From Pedobacter mucosus (GTDB lineage: Bacteria; Bacteroidota; Bacteroidia; Sphingobacteriales; Sphingobacteriaceae), in contig NZ_CP087585.1 in NCBI RefSeq assembly GCF_022200785.1, forward strand, positions 186,001 to 250,000: 64,000 bases of DNA, given 5' to 3'. Both the position numbers and the translations under genes were made by a program. Below, piece by piece: positions 27,279-36,594 of the stretch (within the stretch, counting starts at the first letter, position 1; every line of letters begins with the position of its first letter). A model generated the notes under the pieces. It saw only the letters and a list, made by a program, of their open reading frames with translations, did no database searches and was not told where the DNA came from.

Positions 27279-30065
27279 ATGGATTACCAATTCAAAGAAA
27301 TAGAACAAAAGTGGCAGAAATTTTGGGCCGATAATCAAACATTTAAAGCCGAAAGTGATTCTGAAAAACCAAAATATTATGTGTTGGATATGTTTCCATA
27401 TCCATCTGGAGCAGGTTTACATGTTGGTCATCCACTAGGTTATATTGCTTCAGATATATTTTCGAGATATAAACGCCTTAAAGGTTTCAACGTTTTGCAT
27501 CCAATGGGTTACGATTCATTTGGATTACCTGCAGAACAATATGCTATTCAAACTGGTCAGCACCCAGCAATTACGACCGAGGCAAACATTGCAACATATC
27601 GTCGTCAATTAGACCAGATTGGTTTTTCTTTCGATTGGAGTCGTGAAGTGCGAACCAGTGAACCATCTTATTACAAGTGGACACAATGGATATTTATGCG
27701 GTTGTTCAACTCTTGGTATAATGTAGAAAACGACAAAGCCGAGGATATTTCTACCTTAATTGAAAAATTTAATGTTTCGGGCACGGCCGATGTAAAAGCT
27801 GTTTGTGATGATGATACCAAAGAATTTTTACCTAGCGATTGGGCGAACTTTACTGAAGACGAAAGACAAATTGAGTTATTAAAATATCGTTTGACTTATC
27901 TAAGAGAAAGCACTGTAAATTGGTGCCCCGCTTTAGGAACGGTTTTAGCAAACGACGAGGTAAAAGATGGTTTTTCTGAACGCGGAGGTTATCCTGTTGA
28001 GCAAAAGAAAATGATGCAATGGAGTATGAGAATTACTGCTTATGCTGATCGCCTTTTGCAAGGCTTGAACACTATTGATTGGCCTGAGCCAATTAAAGAA
28101 ATGCAGCGCAACTGGATTGGAAAGAGTGTTGGGGCAAGTGTTAAATTCCCTTTAAGCCGGGGTGAGGCCAGTATAGAAGTTTTTACCACCCGTGTCGATA
28201 CCATTTTTGGCGTTTCTTATTTGGTTTTAGCACCAGAACACGAATGGGTTGCTGAGCTAACCACGCCTGAACAAAAACAAGAAGTAGAAAATTATATTGC
28301 TCAAACCAAAAAGAAGTCAGAATTAGACCGCATGGCGGATACGAAAACGGTTTCTGGTGCTTTTACAGGTAGTTATGTAATCAATCCGGTTAATGGAGAA
28401 CGCGTTCCGTTATGGATTGCCGATTACGTACTTGCCGGTTATGGAACTGGTGCGGTGATGGGCGTACCAAGTGGCGATCAACGTGATTGGTTATTTGCTA
28501 CGCATTTCAACCTTCCAATTATCCAAATTTTGGATGGACAAAAAGATATTGATGTTCAAGCAGATCACACTAAAGAAGGAAAATACATTAATTCAGGTTT
28601 TATCAACGGAATGACTTATAAAGAGGCGATTCCATTTGTAAACGGTTGGTTAGAGGATAATGAAGTTGGAAAAGCTAAGGTAAATTTCCGTCAGCGTGAT
28701 GCAGTTTTTGGTCGCCAGCGTTATTGGGGAGAACCGATTCCCGTCTACTTTAAAGATGACTTACCATATTTAATTAAGGAAGAAGAATTGCCTTTAATCC
28801 TTCCAGAAATTGATAAATATTTACCTACAGAAACAGGTGAACCACCTTTGGCAAGAGCTGAAAACTGGGTTCCTGCAGCAGGTGAACATTACGAATTAAG
28901 CACCATGCCAGGTTGGGCCGGAAGTAGCTGGTATTGGTACCGCTATATGGATGCGAATAACAATGATGATTTTGCATCAAAAGAATCTGTAGATTATTGG
29001 AAAGCGGTCGATTTATATATCGGTGGTTCTGAACACGCAACGGGACATTTATTATATAGCCGTTTTTGGAACAAATTTTTGAAAGATCTGGGTTATACCA
29101 CGGAAGAAGAACCTTTCAAAAAATTGATTAACCAAGGAATGATTCAGGGTAGAAGTAGTTTTGTTTATCGCGTAAGTGATGAAAATGGAAAACCTACCAA
29201 TACTTTTGTTTCTGCAGGATTAAGAAAAGATTACAAAACTTCAGCCTTGCATGTTGACGTAAATATTGTAGAAAACGATACACTGGATTTAAATAAATTC
29301 AAAGCCTGGAGAGAAGAATATGTCGATGCAGAATTTATTTTAGAAGGTGGCAAATACATTTGTGGCGTTGAAGTCGAAAAAATGTCGAAATCAAAATTTA
29401 ATGTGGTTAACCCAGATGATTTGATTGAGCGTTACGGAGCGGATACTTTGCGCATGTACGAAATGTTTTTGGGTCCGTTGGAGCAAAGTAAGCCGTGGAA
29501 TACTAACGGTATTGAAGGTGTATTTAAATTCTTGCGTAAATTTTGGAGATTGTTTCATAACGAAGCTTGGGAATTTACAGTATCTGATGCTGAACCTACA
29601 AAAGCAGAATTAAAAACCCTACATAAAATCATAAAGAAAGTTCAGGATGATATTGAGCGCTTTTCGTTTAATACGTCGGTTTCTAGTTTCATGATTGCGG
29701 TTAATGAATTAACAGATTTAAAATCTAACAAACGAAGCATCTTGCAAGAAATGGTTGTTCTTTTATCATCCTATGCACCACATATTTGTGAAGAACTTTG
29801 GGTTCAATTAGGCAATGAAGCAGGAAGTTTATCTTACACTGCATTTCCAACTTTCAATCCAGAACATTTGGTAGAAGACGAATTTGCTTATCCAGTTTCA
29901 ATCAACGGTAAGATGAAAATGAACCTGAATTTGAGTTTAACTTTAGCTCAGGCAGAAGTAGAATCGATTTTATTAGCTGATGAGCAATTTATCAAATATT
30001 TGGATGGAAAATCCCCGAAGAAAATCATTTTTGTTAAAGGAAAAATTGTTAACGTAGTGGTTTAA
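27279..30065 (+). CDS. leuS: Leucyl-tRNA synthetase
   Basis: 928 aa. Charges tRNA-Leu. The class I HIGH-type motif is FPYPSGAGLHVGHPLGY near residues 39-55 and the KMSKS motif appears as EKMSKSKFNVVNP. The editing domain CP1 has the threonine-rich TTRVDT and GTGAVMGVPSGDQRD. The insertion after the first Rossmann half is the usual length for Bacteroidota enzymes. A near-consensus -7 box (TATTTTCG, 27246-27253) sits 25 nt before the ATG. The gene is followed by a repeat-rich gap and a bidirectional terminator shared with the RNA helicase gene. Confidence 0.97.
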   Translation: MDYQFKEIEQKWQKFWADNQTFKAESDSEKPKYYVLDMFPYPSGAGLHVGHPLGYIASDIFSRYKRLKGFNVLHPMGYDSFGLPAEQYAIQTGQHPAITTEANIATYRRQLDQIGFSFDWSREVRTSEPSYYKWTQWIFMRLFNSWYNVENDKAEDISTLIEKFNVSGTADVKAVCDDDTKEFLPSDWANFTEDERQIELLKYRLTYLRESTVNWCPALGTVLANDEVKDGFSERGGYPVEQKKMMQWSMRITAYADRLLQGLNTIDWPEPIKEMQRNWIGKSVGASVKFPLSRGEASIEVFTTRVDTIFGVSYLVLAPEHEWVAELTTPEQKQEVENYIAQTKKKSELDRMADTKTVSGAFTGSYVINPVNGERVPLWIADYVLAGYGTGAVMGVPSGDQRDWLFATHFNLPIIQILDGQKDIDVQADHTKEGKYINSGFINGMTYKEAIPFVNGWLEDNEVGKAKVNFRQRDAVFGRQRYWGEPIPVYFKDDLPYLIKEEELPLILPEIDKYLPTETGEPPLARAENWVPAAGEHYELSTMPGWAGSSWYWYRYMDANNNDDFASKESVDYWKAVDLYIGGSEHATGHLLYSRFWNKFLKDLGYTTEEEPFKKLINQGMIQGRSSFVYRVSDENGKPTNTFVSAGLRKDYKTSALHVDVNIVENDTLDLNKFKAWREEYVDAEFILEGGKYICGVEVEKMSKSKFNVVNPDDLIERYGADTLRMYEMFLGPLEQSKPWNTNGIEGVFKFLRKFWRLFHNEAWEFTVSDAEPTKAELKTLHKIIKKVQDDIERFSFNTSVSSFMIAVNELTDLKSNKRSILQEMVVLLSSYAPHICEELWVQLGNEAGSLSYTAFPTFNPEHLVEDEFAYPVSINGKMKMNLNLSLTLAQAEVESILLADEQFIKYLDGKSPKKIIFVKGKIVNVVV

Positions 30066-30102
30066 GGCGAGACTTTCTTTACCTCGTCGTTTTTTTAAGC
30101 AA

Positions 30103-30150
30103 AAGCAATCTATATATCGGAAGAGATTGCTTCGTGCCTCGCAATGACGA
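30103..30150. repeat. Partial copy of the CGTCATTGCGAGG palindromic element
   Basis: The 24 nt at 30127-30150 (TTGCTTCGTGCCTCGCAATG plus ACGA) are identical to the right arm of the full element at 54284-54359. The left arm is reduced to AAGCAATCT (30103-30111), which still pairs with AGATTGCTT (30124-30132). It lies just after leuS. Confidence 0.7.
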
Positions 30151-30181
30151 TCGTTCATGAATAGTGCTAAGCTATTATATA

Positions 30182-30243
30182 TGTTATTGCGGTCATATAT
30201 TATTGCCGTCATATTATTGCCGTCTGGCTTCAGCCGACGGCTA
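30182..30243. repeat. Short tandem repeats (TATTGCCGTCATAT) ending in a GCCGTC hairpin
   Basis: Three imperfect units of TATTGC(G/C)GTC, two of them followed by ATAT, are followed by the inverted repeat GCCGTC / GACGGC around TGGCTTCAGCC. This is intergenic, in the 262-bp gap after leuS. Confidence 0.6.
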
Positions 30244-30252
30244 ACAAGACAA

Positions 30253-30283
30253 AAACCCGAGTTGTATTATACAACTCGGGTTT
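30253..30283. terminator. Bidirectional terminator between leuS and the RNA helicase gene
   Basis: Perfect 14-bp stem (30253-30266 with 30270-30283, core ACCCGAGTTGTA) with a 3-nt loop, A-rich on one side and T-rich on the other. Confidence 0.85.
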
Positions 30284-30327
30284 ATATTTGAATGGATTTT
30301 AAAGCTTTGGTCTTTCAGCTTTTATCC

Positions 30328-31632
30328 TTAATCTCTCGTTCTTCTATTGCCGCCAAATTTACGTTGACTACTTGCATTACGAGGTTTTCCACTCATATTG
30401 CCATCGCCACTTTTTCTAGCGCCACCGCCTCCGCCACCTTTAGAATTACCTTGAGGTTTGCGTTTTATTTGGTTTTTCGCCATCATACTTTGCCAAGACA
30501 AAGGATATGGATGATCTTCCACAACAGGAAGCGTAATTTTGATTAATTTTTGAATATCAATTAAATATTCGTTCTCCTCTGCATCGCAAAATGAAATTGC
30601 AATCCCGTTTGCACCTGCACGACCAGTACGACCAATCCTATGTACATAAGATTCCGGAACATTCGGTAATTCATAGTTGAAAACGTGCGATAACTGATCA
30701 ATATCAATACCACGGGCAGCAATATCTGTAGCAACTAAAACACGAATTTTCTTTTCTTTAAAGTCAGTTAAAGCCCTTTGTCTGGCATTTTGAGACTTGT
30801 TACCATGAATGGCAGCAGCTTTAACACCAGCAAAACCTAAGTCTTTAGCGATTCTATCTGCACCATGTTTAGTACGGGTAAAAACGAGCGCAGTCTCAAT
30901 CGTTTTGTCTTCCAACAAATGGATTAATAACTTCTTTTTATCTGGTTTATCAACAAAATAAACAGATTGAACAATCGTTTCAGCGGTTGATGATACTGGA
31001 GTAACTTCAACTTTAGTAGGATTATTTAAAATGGTGTTTGCTAATTTTTGAATTTCATCTGGCATGGTAGCCGAGAAAAATAAAGTTTGGCGTTTCGAAG
31101 GTAATTTGGCGACAACTTTTTTCACATCGTGAATAAAACCCATGTCCAACATCCTATCCGCTTCATCTAAAACGAAAAGCTCAATCGTATTTAAATTTAT
31201 AAAACCTTGGTTCATTAAATCTAGTAAACGACCTGGCGTAGCTACTAAAATGTCGATTCCTTTTTTTAAGCTTTCTACTTGCGAATGTTGACTAACGCCA
31301 CCGAAAATAACCAAATGGCGTAAATTTAAATGACGGCCATAAGCTTTAAAACTTTCTTCAATTTGGATAGCAAGCTCTCTTGTAGGCGTCAAAATTAACG
31401 CTTTTATTGTTTTTGATGCTTTAGTGTTAATGTGTTTTTCGTGCAGTAACTGCAACATTGGAATTGCGAATGCAGCAGTTTTTCCTGTACCTGTTTGTGC
31501 GCATCCAAGTAAGTCTTTTCCTTTTAATATTGTGGGTATAGATTGCTCTTGAATGGGGGTAGGTTGTGTATAACCTTCAGTCTCAAGGGCCTTTAAAATC
31601 GGCTCAATGAGGTTTAATTCTTTGAATAACAT
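30328..31632 (-). CDS. DEAD-box ATP-dependent RNA helicase, RhlE-like
   Basis: 434 aa from ATG 31632. All helicase motifs are visible in order: Q motif [14 protein letters not shown], Walker [33 protein letters not shown] and HRIGRTGR. The C-terminal 50 residues are a basic Gly/Arg/Ser-rich tail, common in RhlE-type helicases and likely used for RNA binding. These enzymes remodel RNA in ribosome assembly and mRNA decay. A longer frame reaches ATG 31677, but the family start is MLFKELNL at 31632. A perfect -7 box (31735-31742) lies about 100 nt upstream, implying a long leader as seen for some cold-induced helicases. Confidence 0.93.
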   Translation of the reverse strand: MLFKELNLIEPILKALETEGYTQPTPIQEQSIPTILKGKDLLGCAQTGTGKTAAFAIPMLQLLHEKHINTKASKTIKALILTPTRELAIQIEESFKAYGRHLNLRHLVIFGGVSQHSQVESLKKGIDILVATPGRLLDLMNQGFINLNTIELFVLDEADRMLDMGFIHDVKKVVAKLPSKRQTLFFSATMPDEIQKLANTILNNPTKVEVTPVSSTAETIVQSVYFVDKPDKKKLLIHLLEDKTIETALVFTRTKHGADRIAKDLGFAGVKAAAIHGNKSQNARQRALTDFKEKKIRVLVATDIAARGIDIDQLSHVFNYELPNVPESYVHRIGRTGRAGANGIAISFCDAEENEYLIDIQKLIKITLPVVEDHPYPLSWQSMMAKNQIKRKPQGNSKGGGGGGARKSGDGNMSGKPRNASSQRKFGGNRRTRD

Positions 31633-31734
31633 GTAATTTGTTTGTGTAATATATATCGAAGAAGCTAGAACAATCATTTGTTGAAGGAACTAACTTGCGG
31701 ATTGCTTTAATGATAAAGAAATTCTGCTTCGCCG

Positions 31735-31742
31735 CAAAGATA
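31735..31742 (-). promoter_or_regulatory. Putative -7 promoter box (TATCTTTG) for the RNA helicase
   Basis: Exact TAnnTTTG match on the minus strand, about 103 nt upstream of the helicase ATG, leaving a long 5' leader. Confidence 0.35.
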
Positions 31743-31847
31743 ACCAAATTAATGGTTTTATTGCTACAAGGATTTATCGTGGTAAACTACGATGTTTAGG
31801 AATTGATGATTCTTTGGAAATGAAAGCAAGTATTTTATTGGGAAAAA

Positions 31848-31906
31848 CAGTCCTGTCCTCGCTGCAATCCCCGAGAAAACCGGGGTATTTCCGCTATTCA
31901 GGTTTA
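31848..31906 (-). repeat. Dispersed stem-loop element, copy 4
   Basis: On the minus strand: left flank AAACCTGAATAGCGGAAAT, hairpin CCCCG / CGGGG (31885-31881 and 31873-31869), then right flank ATTGCAGCGAGGACAGGACTG. It lies in the gap upstream of the helicase and downstream of the permease. Confidence 0.65.
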
Positions 31907-31940
31907 TAAACAAAGGTTTTTAAAACGAATGTTGCGTTCG

Positions 31941-33278
31941 TTATTTCTTGCTAAATAGCCTGCTGATAAAATAGATGGCTAAAAATCCTATGGAAATATA
32001 AATTCCGTTCAGGGCTGCATTAGGATCATCAGCATAGATACTAAAAGCAACGAAAGAATAAGCAGCGATGAAAATAATCGGTAAAATAGGATATAAAGGA
32101 ACTGTGTAAATTGTCTTTTTATCTAGATGAGCAGTCCGTTTTCGTAATATAAATATTGTTGCGGCAGAGCTTGCCATACTTATGCTTTCTAAAAAGATGG
32201 TGTAATTTAAAATTTTGTCAAAAGTTTTAGCATAAAATATAACCACAACAGCAATTAAGGTAAACACGGTTAAACTTATCGTCATCACTTCAGTTTTACT
32301 ATTCATTTTGCTAAAAATTTTTGGCAATGCGCCTTCTTCGCCCATGGCAAACATTGCCCTCGGATTGCTTAATAGATTTACATTTACGTAACCCATTACC
32401 GAGAAAAATATAATGATAGAAAGCAAATTAAAACCAGCTGTTCCAAATATTTTTGATGCTAAAATTGCTGCAATACTTTCTGCAGATTTAAGTTCTTCGA
32501 AACCAATTACGTTTACATAAACATAGTTGATAGCAAGATAAAGGATTACGATAATGGTTAAACCAATAATAATGGAACGCGGAATCACCTTTTTAGCTTC
32601 CTTAACTTCGCCTCCGAAATTAATGGTTTGCGCATAACCAGCAAATGAAAATGAAACTGCAATTAAGCATAAACCTAATGCTTTGCCATAGTCAGACCAA
32701 GTTGGTAATCCGCCGTTTACTGTTTTAAATATGGGTGCAACAGTTTCTGCTTTTGATCCGAAAAAGATAGCGCAGATTAAGGTGAGCACCATCGCAATTT
32801 TAATAACTGTTAAAACATTTTGAGTTTTAGAACTTGCTTTTAAGCCAAGCAGATTAATGAGGTAGAAAACTAAAATAGTGGTTATAGCTATTGCAACACG
32901 ACTTATTTCCGTTTGCATGTCTATTGGAAAAATGATTTTACTCAAATATTCTGCTCCGATTATAGAAACTGCGGCAACAGAAGCTGCACTAGAAATTATT
33001 ACAATACAATTTATAGCAAAGGCAATTGAAGGATGGTATGCGGCAGAAAAAATTTTATAATAACCGCCTGTTACTGGAAATCTTGATCCAATTTCTGCAT
33101 AAGTTAATGCGCCACAAAATGCCACAAACCCACCAATAACCCAGGCCAAGTAAAATAACTCCGGAATTTGTGCTTTCGCAGCAACGTTTACGGGCGTTCG
33201 GAAAATACCCATTCCAATAACTAAACTCACCACAATCATGGATAAATCAAAAAGCGAAAGTTGTTTTTTCTGTTGCAT
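31941..33278 (-). CDS. APC superfamily amino acid permease
   Basis: 445 aa with about 12 hydrophobic segments. The first helix contains SLVIGMGIFRTPVNVAAKA, the unwound GxGIF substrate-binding motif of the APC (LAT/AAT-like) family, and the third region AEIGSRFPVTGGYYKIF is equally typical. It imports or exchanges amino acids; the specific substrate is unknown. It is monocistronic, with repeat-bearing gaps on both sides. Confidence 0.88.
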   Translation of the reverse strand: MQQKKQLSLFDLSMIVVSLVIGMGIFRTPVNVAAKAQIPELFYLAWVIGGFVAFCGALTYAEIGSRFPVTGGYYKIFSAAYHPSIAFAINCIVIISSAASVAAVSIIGAEYLSKIIFPIDMQTEISRVAIAITTILVFYLINLLGLKASSKTQNVLTVIKIAMVLTLICAIFFGSKAETVAPIFKTVNGGLPTWSDYGKALGLCLIAVSFSFAGYAQTINFGGEVKEAKKVIPRSIIIGLTIIVILYLAINYVYVNVIGFEELKSAESIAAILASKIFGTAGFNLLSIIIFFSVMGYVNVNLLSNPRAMFAMGEEGALPKIFSKMNSKTEVMTISLTVFTLIAVVVIFYAKTFDKILNYTIFLESISMASSAATIFILRKRTAHLDKKTIYTVPLYPILPIIFIAAYSFVAFSIYADDPNAALNGIYISIGFLAIYFISRLFSKK

Positions 33279-33683
33279 TAAAAGGGGAAATATTTATTGG
33301 GTTGAAGATAGGGAATTTATGTTTGATGGACACAATTACACTGTAAGGCAAGTGTTTTAAGGGATCGGGTTTTATGCGTTAACGATGGAAGCGGCATCCC
33401 CCGGTTTTTCTACAGGGATACAGCGGACAGCGTGTTAAAACGCCCATAATATTTCAGCAAAGTAAACCATTTTTATATGTTGATACTTTATTTTGTTTGC
33501 CTTAAAGATTAAGACTATTTTCGCATGAAATATGATATTTGAGTAATTGAATAGATTTGTTAGTCTCTAGCAGTCAACGTTAGATATTTCAAACCCTTTA
33601 ATGATTTTAGCCTTGCTCCACAATCTTTGGAAATTGAATAGCATGTTGTAGGCAAGTATTTCACTCTATTTATTAAGAAATTT
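33279..33683. other. 405-bp gap between the permease and parE
   Basis: Divergent control region with no convincing reading frame. It holds one dispersed stem-loop element (33381-33432) and, closer to parE, TATTTTCG (33516-33523), the same near-consensus -7 sequence seen before leuS and ftsX, about 160 nt before the parE ATG. Nothing else was recognised in about 33530-33680. Confidence 0.55.
33381..33432 (+). repeat. Dispersed stem-loop element, copy 5 (divergent)
   Basis: GATGGAAGCGGC, then ATCCC...GGGAT enclosing CCGGTTTTTCTACA, then ACAGCGGACAGC. The AAACCTGAT flank is degraded to AACGATGG, but the right flank and hairpin layout fit the family. Confidence 0.5.
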
Positions 33684-35552
33684 ATGGCAGAAGTAGTTTA
33701 TAATGATGACAGTATTCGATCGCTAGACTGGAAAGAACACATCAGATTACGCCCAGGAATGTATATTGGCAAGCTAGGAGATGGATCTGCACATGATGAT
33801 GGTATTTATGTTTTATTGAAAGAAATTGTTGATAACTCTATCGATGAGTTTGTGATGGGAAGTGGAAAAACCATTGAAATAACCGTTTCTGAACAAAAAG
33901 TAAACATTAGAGATTACGGTCGCGGTATTCCATTGGGAAAGGTTATAGATTGTGTGAGCAAAATAAATACAGGTGGTAAGTACGATAGTAATGCGTTTCA
34001 AAAATCTGTTGGGTTAAATGGGGTTGGTACAAAAGCAGTAAATGCACTTTCTACAAACTTTATGGTACAATCTTACCGTGATGGAAAAACGAAAAAAGTG
34101 GAGTTTTCTAAAGGTGAAATTGTTAGTGATCAACAAATAATTGATACTACGCAGCGCAATGGCACATCGATTACCTTTTATCCTGATGAAACCATTTTTA
34201 GAAATTACCATTATATTCCAGATTTCGTAGAAAGTATGGTTTGGAATTATGTGTTTCTAAACACTGGTTTAACTGTAAATTTTAACAACCAAAAATATTT
34301 CTCGGAGCGTGGTCTTTATGATCTGCTTTCAAAATTTAATAAGCCAGAAGAAATTCGTTATCCCATTATTCATTTAATTGGAAATGATATCGAAATTGCC
34401 ATGACTCATGGTCAGCAATATGGTGAGGATTATCATTCATTTGTTAATGGACAACATACTACACAAGGCGGAACGCATCAGGCAGCATTTCGTGAAGCGG
34501 TTGTAAAAACCGTTAGGGAATTCTATAAAAAGGAATTCGATGCTTCAGATGTTCGATCTTCAATCATTGCAGCAATTTCTATTCGTGTGCAAGAACCAGT
34601 TTTCGAATCTCAAACCAAAACCAAATTGGGTTCGCAGAACATGGGTCCGGAAGGTCCGTCGGTTCGAACTTTCATCATGGATTTTGTGAAGAAAGAGCTG
34701 GATGATTATTTGCATAAACACAGCGATGTTGCGGATGCGCTTTTGAAGCGAATCATTCAATCGGAGCGGGAACGAAAAGACATCGCCGGAATTAAAAAAT
34801 TAGCAAATGATCGTGCTAAAAAAGCTTCCTTGCACAACAAAAAACTTCGTGATTGTAAGGTTCATTTTAATACGACACATGAAAAAAGATATGAATCTAC
34901 ATTGTTTATTACGGAAGGAGATTCTGCTTCAGGTTCGATTACAAAATCTCGTGATGTAGATTGTCAGGCCGTATTTAGCTTAAAAGGTAAACCACTTAAT
35001 TGTTATGAGTTAACCAAAAAAGTGGTTTATGAAAACGAAGAATTTAATCTGTTACAACACGCTTTAAATATTGAAGATGGTTTAGATGGATTGCATTACA
35101 ACAATATCGTTATCGCTACAGATGCTGATGTTGATGGCATGCATATCCGTTTGTTAATGATGACGTTCTTTCTTCAGTTTTTTCCTGATTTGGTTAAAGC
35201 TGGTCATGTTTATATTTTGCAAACGCCGCTTTTTAGGGTTCGAAATAAAAAAGAGACTATTTATTGTTATAGTGATGAGGAGCGAAGAGGTGCTATTGAA
35301 AAATTAGGTAATAAGCCTGAGATTACTCGTTTTAAAGGTCTAGGTGAGATTTCTCCTGATGAGTTTGGGTTATTTATTGGAAAAGATATCAGGCTTGATC
35401 CAGTTATTTTAAAAGATCAAACGATTAAAAGTTTGTTGGAATATTACATGGGAAAAAATACGCCAGATAGACAGCAGCATATCATCAGAAACCTTCGTGT
35501 TGAAAAAGATGAGATAGGAGCAGAGCCTAAAATTATTGAAGATGTTGCTTAA
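33684..35552 (+). CDS. parE: DNA topoisomerase IV subunit B (GyrB/ParE family)
   Basis: 622 aa. ATPase and TOPRIM subunit of a type IIA topoisomerase that separates linked daughter chromosomes. The GHKL ATP site includes [10 protein letters not shown] (47-56), DYGRGIP and [14 protein letters not shown]; the TOPRIM domain has [10 protein letters not shown] and [10 protein letters not shown]. The length is that of ParE-type proteins and lacks the GyrB insertion. I call it ParE rather than GyrB because a matching A subunit of the ParC type is encoded 9 kb downstream. The two subunit genes are separated by the minus-strand tamB-tamL operon and cdd. Confidence 0.88.
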   Translation: MAEVVYNDDSIRSLDWKEHIRLRPGMYIGKLGDGSAHDDGIYVLLKEIVDNSIDEFVMGSGKTIEITVSEQKVNIRDYGRGIPLGKVIDCVSKINTGGKYDSNAFQKSVGLNGVGTKAVNALSTNFMVQSYRDGKTKKVEFSKGEIVSDQQIIDTTQRNGTSITFYPDETIFRNYHYIPDFVESMVWNYVFLNTGLTVNFNNQKYFSERGLYDLLSKFNKPEEIRYPIIHLIGNDIEIAMTHGQQYGEDYHSFVNGQHTTQGGTHQAAFREAVVKTVREFYKKEFDASDVRSSIIAAISIRVQEPVFESQTKTKLGSQNMGPEGPSVRTFIMDFVKKELDDYLHKHSDVADALLKRIIQSERERKDIAGIKKLANDRAKKASLHNKKLRDCKVHFNTTHEKRYESTLFITEGDSASGSITKSRDVDCQAVFSLKGKPLNCYELTKKVVYENEEFNLLQHALNIEDGLDGLHYNNIVIATDADVDGMHIRLLMMTFFLQFFPDLVKAGHVYILQTPLFRVRNKKETIYCYSDEERRGAIEKLGNKPEITRFKGLGEISPDEFGLFIGKDIRLDPVILKDQTIKSLLEYYMGKNTPDRQQHIIRNLRVEKDEIGAEPKIIEDVA

Positions 35553-35565
35553 ATAGGATTAATTT

Positions 35566-36591
35566 CTAATCTACTTTTGGTGCATTAATGGTTTCTTCAG
35601 GATGTTGAGGAGGTAAAACACTTACTTTTTTCTCGACAATGGTTATTTGCGTATGAACGGCATATTTACTTGGCGCAATTCCCTCATCATATTTTTCTGC
35701 GTAAGCTTGGGTAAATTCTGCACCAAAATAAAGGATAATTGACGTGTAATAAATCCAAAGCAAAATTACAATGATTGAACTTGCTGCCCCGAATGCAGAA
35801 CCTGGATTACCTTTTTCGATATAAATGCCAATTAGATATTTACCTAAACTGAAAAGTAAAGCGGTAAATAAGGCACCGATTATAGCGGATTTCCATTTGA
35901 TTATTACATCTGGCAGTACCTTAAAAATCACTGTAAAAACGGCAGTTACAGCGGCCAAAGTGATTACATTATTTAAGATATAAATAATTAAAGCCATTGT
36001 ATCATCAGCAACTGGAATTACTTCATCTATATTGCTTTTAGAAATTAATGACGCTAATTTTGTTCCTAACCCAACGACTATACTGTTAATTACGAGTGAA
36101 ACCAGCAGTAAAAATCCCATGGATACGATAAGCGAAAAGGACAATAGTCTGTTGGTAAGCATCTTTATCCAGCCCTTTTTTGGTACGGCTTTCACCTTCC
36201 AAATCAAGTTAATACTATCTTGGATTTCAATAAATATAGCTGTTGAACCCACAATCAAAGTTCCTATACCTATTATTAAACCAATTGTAGATTGGCCACT
36301 TTTATTTGCATGTTCTACAAAACCTTGAATTTGTGTTGCTGCATCTTTTCCAACCATTTCAGTTACCTGCACAAAAAACTTATCTCTGGTTGATGTATTC
36401 ATCTTATCACCAAAAAATAATGTTGCCGCAGAGAGAACAATAATAATTAATGGTGTCAAAGAAAATATGGTATAATAGGCAAGTGCAGCACTTAATTTAG
36501 TAACCCTATCTTCTGCAAAGCCTTTTCCAGCAGCTATGAAAAGATGATATAAGGCTATAAAGAAATGCTTAATTTTTTTTATAAACTTCAT
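35566..36591 (-). CDS. YihY/BrkB family inner membrane protein
   Basis: 341 aa with about six hydrophobic segments. The N-terminal ALAYYTIFSLTPLIIIVLSA and the later GSAFGAASSIIVILLWIYYTS are hallmarks of the YihY (formerly RNase BN) family. Recent work elsewhere places YihY-like proteins with AsmA/TamB-type lipid transport; the gene lies 3 bp after tamL in the tamB-tamL operon, which would fit, but this link is inference. The C-terminus is a 45-residue soluble tail. It converges on parE with a 13-bp gap. Confidence 0.88.
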   Translation of the reverse strand: MKFIKKIKHFFIALYHLFIAAGKGFAEDRVTKLSAALAYYTIFSLTPLIIIVLSAATLFFGDKMNTSTRDKFFVQVTEMVGKDAATQIQGFVEHANKSGQSTIGLIIGIGTLIVGSTAIFIEIQDSINLIWKVKAVPKKGWIKMLTNRLLSFSLIVSMGFLLLVSLVINSIVVGLGTKLASLISKSNIDEVIPVADDTMALIIYILNNVITLAAVTAVFTVIFKVLPDVIIKWKSAIIGALFTALLFSLGKYLIGIYIEKGNPGSAFGAASSIIVILLWIYYTSIILYFGAEFTQAYAEKYDEGIAPSKYAVHTQITIVEKKVSVLPPQHPEETINAPKVD

Positions 36592-36594
36592 GTA

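Noticed and set aside
29973..30212. 79-codon minus-strand frame at the end of leuS
   Set aside because: It covers the 3' end of leuS and the half palindrome; composition follows the repeat.
30182..30243. Possible CRISPR-like repeats
   Set aside because: Units are about 10-16 nt, imperfect, only three, with no spacers of constant length and no cas genes.
33279..33683. Possible tRNA or other RNA gene in the parE upstream gap
   Set aside because: No cloverleaf-compatible sequence or T-loop motif was found; the hairpin there belongs to the dispersed element.
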